The translations under genes and the position numbers were made by a program. This document shows, in pieces, positions 7,472-14,217 of a DNA stretch of 62,050 nt (position 1 is the first letter of the stretch; each line of letters starts with the position of its first letter). Below the pieces are notes generated by a model that worked only from the letters and a program-made list of their open reading frames with translations, made no database searches and was not told the origin of the DNA. Source of the stretch: Streptomyces rhizoryzae (GTDB lineage: Bacteria; Actinomycetota; Actinomycetes; Streptomycetales; Streptomycetaceae); NCBI RefSeq assembly GCF_023155275.1, contig NZ_JALMUV010000047.1, forward strand, positions 1-62,050. Reading direction: 5' to 3'.

Positions 7472-8608
7472 ATGAGCAGCGAGACCTCCTCCCACAAGCC
7501 CCGCGTCGCCGTCGTGTTCGGCGGACGCAGCTCCGAGCACGCCATCTCCGTGGTCACCGCCGGAGCCGTGCTGGCCGCCATCGACCGCGACAAGTACGAC
7601 GTGCTGCCCATCGGCATCACGACCGACGGCCGCTGGGCGCTGACCGCCGACGACCCCGGGCGGATGGCGATCACGGACCGGAAGCTGCCCAGCGTCACCG
7701 ACCTCACCGAGGGCGGCGAGGGCGCCGTGGTGCTCTCCGCCGACCCCACCAGCCGCGAGGTCGTCTACAGCGAGCCAGGGGCGGTCCCCAAGGCGCTCGG
7801 CGAGGTGGACGTCGTCTTCCCCGTCCTGCACGGTCCGTACGGCGAGGACGGCACCCTCCAGGGGCTGCTGGAGCTCTCCGGCGTCCCCTACGTCGGCTCC
7901 GGCGTGCTCGCCTCGGCCGTCGGCCAGGACAAGGACTACATGAAGCGGGTGTTCGCCTCCTTCGGGCTGCCGGTCGGCCCGTACGAGGTCATCCGCCCCC
8001 GCGAGTGGGAGCAGGACCCCGCGGCGGCCCGCAAGAAGATCGTGGACTTCGCCGGTGAGCACGGCTGGCCGCTGTTCGTGAAGCCCGCCCGGGCCGGTTC
8101 GTCCGTGGGCATCAGCAAGGTCGACGGGCTGGCCGGGCTGGACGAGGCGGTCGAGGAGGCCCGGCGCCACGACCCGAAGATCATCGTGGAGGCGCTGCTG
8201 CGCGGCCGCGAGATCGAGTGCGGGGTGCTGGAGTTCGAGGACGGCCCGCGGGCCAGCGTGCCGGCCGAGATCCCGCCGGTCACCGCGCACGACTTCTACG
8301 ACTTCGAGGCCAAGTACATCGACTCGGCCGCGGGCATCGTGCCGGCGCCGCTGACCGCGGAGCAGACCGCGAAGGTCCAGGAACTGGCGGTGGCGGCCTT
8401 CGACGCGGCGTCCTGCGAGGGCCTGGTCCGCGCGGACTTCTTCCTCCAGGACAACGGCGAGTTCGTGATCAACGAGATCAATACGCTGCCCGGCTTCACG
8501 CCGATCTCCATGTACCCGCGGATGTGGCAGGAGAGCGGCGTCAGCTACCCCGAACTGGTCGACCGGCTCATCCAGGCCGCCCTGCGCCGCTCCACGGGCC
8601 TGCGCTGA
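7472..8608 (+). CDS. ddlA: D-alanine--D-alanine ligase
   Basis: A 378-residue ATP-grasp enzyme that joins two D-Ala molecules for peptidoglycan precursors in the cytoplasm. V-F-G-G-R-S-S-E-H lies at the N-terminus, the HGPYGEDG substrate loop near residue 125, the K-P-A-R-A-G-S-S-V-G ATP loop in the middle, and the metal-binding E-I-N-T-L-P-G-F near the C-terminus. Length is normal. It is transcribed from its own promoter and followed by a hairpin and a gene-free repeat region. Confidence 0.97.
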   Translation: MSSETSSHKPRVAVVFGGRSSEHAISVVTAGAVLAAIDRDKYDVLPIGITTDGRWALTADDPGRMAITDRKLPSVTDLTEGGEGAVVLSADPTSREVVYSEPGAVPKALGEVDVVFPVLHGPYGEDGTLQGLLELSGVPYVGSGVLASAVGQDKDYMKRVFASFGLPVGPYEVIRPREWEQDPAAARKKIVDFAGEHGWPLFVKPARAGSSVGISKVDGLAGLDEAVEEARRHDPKIIVEALLRGREIECGVLEFEDGPRASVPAEIPPVTAHDFYDFEAKYIDSAAGIVPAPLTAEQTAKVQELAVAAFDAASCEGLVRADFFLQDNGEFVINEINTLPGFTPISMYPRMWQESGVSYPELVDRLIQAALRRSTGLR

Positions 8609-8643
8609 GCGGCCCTTGGGGGGCGGGCGGACGGATCCCCTAG

Positions 8644-8670
8644 GGGGCCCGCGCACCCCTTGCGGGCCCC
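8644..8670 (+). terminator. Terminator hairpin after ddlA
   Basis: A perfect 9-bp GC stem (8644-8652 with 8662-8670), with a nine-base loop, 35 bases after the ddlA stop. No T tract. Confidence 0.6.
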
Positions 8671-8774
8671 AACGCGGCCGGGGCGGGCGGTATTCCGCCG
8701 GCGGCCCCGTGACCGGGTGCCTTGGCCGGACGGCTGGGGGACAGGGCGGTGGCGAGGCTTCCGGGACGGTTGCG

Positions 8775-8966
8775 AACCGGGCTGGAGCCAGGCTTCAGGG
8801 GATGGCCGGGAAACGCGCTCGGTACCGGGCGGGGACCGGGCGGCAGAGGACGGTTGGCAACCGGGCCGGGCCCGGGTTTCAGACGAGGGCTGGGAACCGG
8901 GATCGAACCAGCCTTCAGAGGGCTGCCGGGAATCGGGTCCGCACCGAGCTTCAGGGGCTGCCCGGG
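8775..8966. repeat. Imperfect 36-bp repeat array in a 620-bp gene-free stretch
   Basis: The stretch 8609-9228 holds no recognisable gene. Within it AACCGGG (AATCGGG in the last copy) occurs at 8775, 8859, 8895 and 8931, and each copy has TTCAG exactly 19 bases after its start. The last three units are head to tail with a 36-bp period. The first is 84 bp upstream, separated by a 48-bp spacer that contains further ACCGGG. Because 36 is divisible by three, every open frame here shows a 12-residue repeat, but none has a ribosome binding site or a recognisable domain. I treat it as non-coding. Confidence 0.75.
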
Positions 8967-9228
8967 GACCGGGCGGCGGAAAGGCGGAGCGAGGGTTGGA
9001 AGCGAGGGCCGGAGGACCGGCCTTCGGGCCGGAGTCCCGGCAGTGGCCCGGGGCCGGAAACCCCAGGTCCGCCCCAGGTCCCACCCCGGTGGCGAGGCGT
9101 CGCCCCCGCGGCAGGCGCGCACCGCAACGGGCCGTACCCCGCAACGGGCCGCACCCTCCGACGGTTCGTGGGGGCCGCAGTCGTCCGGCCCGGCCTGACC
9201 GTCCGCTCACCCCGCCCCGGGGCTCCGC

Positions 9229-9723
9229 TCAGACCCCCGCCGGGATGGTGGAGCGGACGGCGGGGGCGAGGTCGGGGAGGACGTTGACCTCCGGGGCGTA
9301 CTTCCCCGGGACGGTCACCTCGACGTAGACCTTCCGCAGCACCGTCGTGAAGCGGTAGCCGTCGTCCTGCTTCTCGAAGAGCCACTGGACGCCGTTGACT
9401 TCCGCCGAGTCGGGGTTGGGGTTGTAATGTTCACTCCCGTGCCTGAGCACCTCCGGCTTGGGCACCCCGCAGCGCAGCTCCACGGCAGGATCGCCCCATA
9501 TGGCAGTGAAGTCCGAGACCGGCTCGGCGGTACCCCGCGTGAGCCCGTCCACGGTCCTCGGCAGGTCCCGGTGGAGCGCCCGGCACTGGCGCGCGGCCTC
9601 GCCCGTGGGCGAGGGCACCGGGACCTGCGGGGCGGACGAGCAGCCCGCGGTCGCGGACACCGCGGCGAGCAGGGTCAGGGCGGCCGGGAACCGGCGTCGA
9701 GCGCGTCTCACCCGGCCGAGCAT
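9229..9723 (-). CDS. DUF3515 lipoprotein
   Basis: A 164-residue exported protein. An Arg-rich N-terminus and a hydrophobic stretch (about 12-27) lead to the lipobox A-T-A-G-C-S-S, so the mature protein should be lipid-anchored at its Cys. The rest matches the actinobacterial DUF3515 family: a conserved C-G-V/W-P-core and a C-terminal beta-rich part. Function is unknown. It lies nine bases downstream of the Lrp-like gene on the same strand and is probably co-transcribed with it. Confidence 0.85.
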   Translation of the reverse strand: MLGRVRRARRRFPAALTLLAAVSATAGCSSAPQVPVPSPTGEAARQCRALHRDLPRTVDGLTRGTAEPVSDFTAIWGDPAVELRCGVPKPEVLRHGSEHYNPNPDSAEVNGVQWLFEKQDDGYRFTTVLRKVYVEVTVPGKYAPEVNVLPDLAPAVRSTIPAGV

Positions 9724-9732
9724 ACGGGGGAG

Positions 9733-9966
9733 CTAGAGATGGACCACCGGGCAGGTGAGCGTCCGCGTGATGCCTTCCACTTGCTGGACCTTCGCGACCA
9801 CCATGCGGCCCAGCTCGTCGACGGTGTCGGCCTGTGCGCGCACGATGACGTCATAGGGGCCGGTCACGTCCTCGGCCGTCAGGACACCGGCGATCTTCGC
9901 GATCACATCGGCCACCGCCGAGGCTCTGCCGACCTCGGTCTGGATCAGGATGTAAGCCTGTACCAC
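9733..9966 (-). CDS. Lrp/AsnC effector-binding domain protein without DNA-binding domain
   Basis: A 77-residue protein consisting only of the RAM (regulation of amino acid metabolism) fold of Lrp/AsnC regulators. It has the motif order A-Y-I-L-I-Q, then V-T-G-P-Y-D-V-I-V-R and a final T-R-T-L-T-C-P-V-V. There is no helix-turn-helix. Such proteins bind small ligands, often amino acids, and oligomerise; they may modulate full-length Lrp proteins. The GTG start follows GGAGG. A 17-bp palindrome lies between this gene and the divergent thiL. Confidence 0.88.
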   Translation of the reverse strand: MVQAYILIQTEVGRASAVADVIAKIAGVLTAEDVTGPYDVIVRAQADTVDELGRMVVAKVQQVEGITRTLTCPVVHL

Positions 9967-10087
9967 GGAACCTCCAGGCGGCTACGAGGATCATGTGGGA
10001 AGAAGGGACGCCACGGTACCGCGTCACCGAGCGGAGCGGGGAGACCCGCGCGGTGAACACGGCAAGTGCGGCGCAGTCGTCAGCCAC

Positions 10088-10104
10088 GTACGGACCGTCC
10101 GTAC
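10088..10104. promoter_or_regulatory. Perfect 17-bp palindrome before thiL
   Basis: GTACGGACCGTCCGTAC, two 8-base arms around one C, ends 19 bases before the thiL start codon, in the region divergent from the Lrp-like gene. It has the size and symmetry of a dimeric repressor operator. The cognate protein is unknown. No TPP riboswitch was seen here. Confidence 0.5.
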
Positions 10105-10123
10105 ACATGGGAAGGGCAACAGC

Positions 10124-11092
10124 ATGAAGGGCACCGTGGGCGAGCTGGGGGAGTTCGGGCTTATCAGAGAGCTCACCGCCCGGCTCACCTCCACTCCCGC
10201 CGTCCGGATCGGACCGGGGGACGACGCCGCGGTGGTCACCGCGCCGGACCGCAGGGTCGTCGCCAGTACCGACATTCTCCTCGAAGGGCGGCACTTCCGC
10301 CGCGACTGGTCCACCGCCTACGACGTGGGCCGCAAGGCCGCCGCGCAGAACCTCGCCGACATCGCGGCGATGGGCGCGGTGCCCACCGCGATCCTGCTGG
10401 GCCTGGTCGTCCCCGCCGAGCTCCCGGCGACCTGGCCGACCGAGCTGATGGACGGGCTGCGCGACGAGTGCCAGGTGGCGGGCGCCGCGGTGGTCGGCGG
10501 CGACGTCGTCCGCGGCGACACCATCACCGTCGCCATCACCGCCCTCGGCGACCTGCGCAACCAGGAGCCGGTCACCCGGGCCGGCGCGCAGCCCGGCGAC
10601 GTGGTCGCGGTCACCGGCTGGCTCGGCTGGTCCGCGGCCGGCCACGCGGTGCTCTCCCGCGGCTTCCGCTCGCCGCGCGCCTTCGTGGAGGCGCACCGCC
10701 GGCCCGAACCCCCGTACCACGCGGGCCCGGCCGCCGCGGGGCTCGGCGCCACCGCCATGACCGACGTCAGCGACGGCCTCGTCGCCGACCTCGGCCACAT
10801 CGCCGAGGCCAGCAAGGTCCGGATCGACCTGCGGTCGGCGAGCATCGACATCCCCTCGCAGATGTCGGACATCGGCACCGCGGTCGGCGTGGACCCGATG
10901 CAGTGGGTGCTCAACGGCGGCGAGGACCACGCCATCGTCGCCACCTTCCCGCCCGACGTGAAGCTGCCCGCCCGCTGGAAGGTGATCGGCGAGGTCCTCA
11001 ACCCCTCGGCGCTGCCGCAGGTGACGGTGGACGGCGCCCCCTGGGCCAAGGCCGGCTGGGACCACTTCGGCGACAACGGGGACGCCGAGTAG
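10124..11092 (+). CDS. thiL: Thiamine-monophosphate kinase
   Basis: A 322-residue kinase of the AIR-synthase fold that phosphorylates thiamine monophosphate to the active diphosphate cofactor. G-P-G-D-D-A-A-V lies near residue 30, the S-T-D-I-L-L-E-G-x-H-F segment near residue 50, and V-G-G-D-V-V-R-G and D-V-S-D-G-L downstream; these aspartates bind Mg-ATP. The ATG at 10124 follows GGAAGGG at 10110-10116. thiD starts nine bases after the stop, so the two form an operon. Confidence 0.96.
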   Translation: MKGTVGELGEFGLIRELTARLTSTPAVRIGPGDDAAVVTAPDRRVVASTDILLEGRHFRRDWSTAYDVGRKAAAQNLADIAAMGAVPTAILLGLVVPAELPATWPTELMDGLRDECQVAGAAVVGGDVVRGDTITVAITALGDLRNQEPVTRAGAQPGDVVAVTGWLGWSAAGHAVLSRGFRSPRAFVEAHRRPEPPYHAGPAAAGLGATAMTDVSDGLVADLGHIAEASKVRIDLRSASIDIPSQMSDIGTAVGVDPMQWVLNGGEDHAIVATFPPDVKLPARWKVIGEVLNPSALPQVTVDGAPWAKAGWDHFGDNGDAE

Positions 11093-11101
11093 ATTCGCGG
11101 C

Positions 11102-11911
<810 letters not shown>

Positions 11912-11954
11912 CGGCGGGCCGGGCCCCGTCGCCGGGGCCGCGGCGGCAATGACA

Positions 11955-11987
11955 GAAGCCGGTCCACCACGGGGGTGGACCGGCTTC
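11955..11987. terminator. Bidirectional terminator between thiD and rpmB
   Basis: A perfect 14-bp stem (11955-11968 with 11974-11987) with a five-base loop in the convergent gap. The ends of the stem carry TTC on one strand and GAA on the other, not a long T tract. It can serve both genes. Confidence 0.75.
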
Positions 11988-12023
11988 CTGGCAACCGGCG
12001 GGGCTGCGCTACGGCTTAAGGCG

Positions 12024-12209
12024 TCAGCGCGAGACCTTGCCGGCCTTGATGCACGAGGTGCAGGCGTTCAGCTTCTTCGGCGTGCGCCCGACCACTGCAC
12101 GCACCGTCTGGATGTTGGGGTTCCAACGACGGTTGGTGCGGCGGTGCGAGTGCGAGACACTCTTGCCGAAGCCCGGCCCCTTGCCGCAGACGTCGCAGTT
12201 GGCAGCCAC
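12024..12209 (-). CDS. rpmB: 50S ribosomal protein L28 (zinc-binding form)
   Basis: A 61-residue large-subunit protein. It is the four-cysteine (C+) version: C-D-V-C at the N-terminus and C-T-S-C near the C-terminus should hold a zinc ion. R-R-W-N-P-N-I-Q is the family core. Actinomycetes often also encode a zinc-free L28 elsewhere that is made under zinc starvation. The start is GTG, preceded by GGAG seven bases away. It is divergent from the DhaL-domain gene. Confidence 0.96.
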   Translation of the reverse strand: MAANCDVCGKGPGFGKSVSHSHRRTNRRWNPNIQTVRAVVGRTPKKLNACTSCIKAGKVSR

Positions 12210-12443
12210 GGGTCACTCCAAAGACTTCAGATGCACTTACGGTGAGAACCTGTTCGGGCCGAGTGCATGGCCGTGCCGGCGCCGACAGGAGAGGAATGGC
12301 CCGATTCTCATCGGGCAACCGGAGCAGCATACAACGGCCACTCCCGCAGAACGAAACTATCACGCACCCCCGGCCCCCCGCCCCGGCCTCCCCGCCCGGC
12401 CGCGGCTACTGTGCGGTGCACCCCCGCGACCCAGGAGGACGAT

Positions 12444-14096
12444 GTGCCCTACCCGCTCGACGCCACCGCCGTCCGCACCTGGTGCGGCCTGGCCCTGGAG
12501 GCGCTCGGACGGGAACGCGAGCGGATCGACGCGATCAACGTCTACCCGGTCGCCGACGGGGACACCGGCACCAACCTCTACCTGACCTGGGAATCGGCCG
12601 CCCGCGCCGTCGAGGCGGCCTTCGACGGCCACGCCTCGGCCGGAACGGCGCCCGCCCTCGCCGACGCCGTCGGCGCCCTGGCCCACGGCGCCCTCATCGG
12701 GGCGCGCGGCAACTCCGGCACCATCCTGGCCCAGCTGCTGCGCGGGATGGCCCAGGTGCTGGCGGGCGCCCCGGCCGGCGGCAGCGGCGCCGCGGACGCG
12801 CTCCGCACCGCACTGCGGCGGGCCGCCACCGCCGCGTACGAGGCGGTCGCGCACCCGGTCGAGGGCACCGTGCTGAGCGTGGCGACCGCCGCGGCCGGGG
12901 CCGCCGAGACGGCGGCCGCGGCGGAGGCCGCCGAGGTCGCCCGGGCCGCCCACCGCGGCGCGCGGGAGGCGCTGGCGGCCACCCCGGAGCAGCTCGCGGT
13001 CCTGCGGCGGGCCGGGGTGGTGGACGCCGGGGGCTGCGGCCTGGTCGCCCTGCTCGGGGCGCTCGCCGACGCGCTGACCGGGGAGGTCACCGCCGCCCCC
13101 GTCGCCGTACGGGCCGGCGGGCCGCTCCCGGAGGCGGCGGGCTGCCCGGGGGCGCCCGGGTTGGCGGACGGCGGCGGGCCGCACGCCGGCGGGCCGGACT
13201 TCGAGGTGATCTACCTGCTGGAGGCCGGGGACGCCGAGGTGGCCCGGCTGCGGGACCGGCTCGACCGGCTCGGGGACTCGCTGGTGGTGGTCGGCGGCGA
13301 CGGGCTGTGGAACGTCCACGTCCACGCCGACGACGCCGGGGCCGCGGTGGAGGCCGGGATCGAGGCCGGCCGGCCGTACCGGATCCGGATCACCCACTTC
13401 GGCGCCGCCCCGCGCGCCAAGGAGCCCGCGCCGGCCGCCCGGGCCGTGGTCGCGGTGGTGCCCGGCACCGGGCTCGCCGGGCTGTGCGCCCGGGCCGGCG
13501 CGGTCCCGGTGGCCGTCCGCCCCGGCGAGCCGCCCGCCAGCGGCGAACTGGTGCAGGCGATCCGGCAGGCGCACGCCCGGGAGGTGATGCTGCTGCCCAA
13601 CGACCCGGAGCTGCGGCACACCGCGGCGGCCGCCGCCGAACAGGCCCGTGCCGAGGGTGTTCGGGTCGCCCTGATCCCCACCCGCTCCGCCGTCCAGGGC
13701 CTGGCGGCGCTGGCGGTGCACGAGCCGGACCGCAGCTTCGACGAGGACATGGTCGCGATGACCGCGGCGGCCGGCGCCACCCGCTACGCCGAACTCGCCG
13801 TCGCCGAGCACCGGTCCTGGACGATGGCCGGGGTCTGCCAGGCCGGCGACGTGCTCGGCCTGATCGAGGGCGACGTCGCGGTGATCGGCCCGGACCTGGC
13901 CCGCACCGCGGCCGCGGTGCTGGACCGGATGCTCTCCGCGGGCGGCGAACTGGTCACCCTGGTCCTCGGCCCGGACGCGCCCGCCGCCCTCGGCGACCGG
14001 CTCACCGCCCACGTCCGGGAACACCACCTCGCCGTGGACACCGTCGTCTACGAGGGCGGCGACAACGCGGCGCCGCTGCTGATCGGCGTGGAATAG
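12444..14096 (+). CDS. DAK2/DhaL-domain protein (YloV/FakA-like kinase)
   Basis: A 550-residue two-part protein. Residues 1-200 form a DhaL (DAK2) nucleotide-binding domain, with N-V-Y-P-V-A-D-G-D-T-G-T-N providing the Mg-binding aspartates and G-A-R-G-N-S-G the loop. The remainder matches the C-terminal region of YloV/FakA, the fatty acid kinase subunit of Firmicutes that works with a FakB carrier. The substrate here is not shown by sequence. The linker at about 220-250 is Gly/Ala-rich. The start is GTG at 12444 behind AGGAGGA at 12433-12439; upstream in-frame ATGs lack a site. The gene lies before recG, as in many bacteria. Confidence 0.9.
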   Translation: MPYPLDATAVRTWCGLALEALGRERERIDAINVYPVADGDTGTNLYLTWESAARAVEAAFDGHASAGTAPALADAVGALAHGALIGARGNSGTILAQLLRGMAQVLAGAPAGGSGAADALRTALRRAATAAYEAVAHPVEGTVLSVATAAAGAAETAAAAEAAEVARAAHRGAREALAATPEQLAVLRRAGVVDAGGCGLVALLGALADALTGEVTAAPVAVRAGGPLPEAAGCPGAPGLADGGGPHAGGPDFEVIYLLEAGDAEVARLRDRLDRLGDSLVVVGGDGLWNVHVHADDAGAAVEAGIEAGRPYRIRITHFGAAPRAKEPAPAARAVVAVVPGTGLAGLCARAGAVPVAVRPGEPPASGELVQAIRQAHAREVMLLPNDPELRHTAAAAAEQARAEGVRVALIPTRSAVQGLAALAVHEPDRSFDEDMVAMTAAAGATRYAELAVAEHRSWTMAGVCQAGDVLGLIEGDVAVIGPDLARTAAAVLDRMLSAGGELVTLVLGPDAPAALGDRLTAHVREHHLAVDTVVYEGGDNAAPLLIGVE

Positions 14097-14217
14097 CGCA
14101 CCGCCGGGGAGCGGACGCCCGGGCCGCCGCCGGAGGGCGTGTGCCGCGGCCGCCGCCGGGCGGAATTCCCGGGGCGGAAGCGGCGCCGGTGGCTCGTTGT
14201 CAGTGCCGTGGTGTGCA

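Noticed and set aside
8775..8966. Repeat array considered as a CRISPR.
   Set aside because: Units are imperfect and contiguous, with no unique spacers of constant length and no cas genes.
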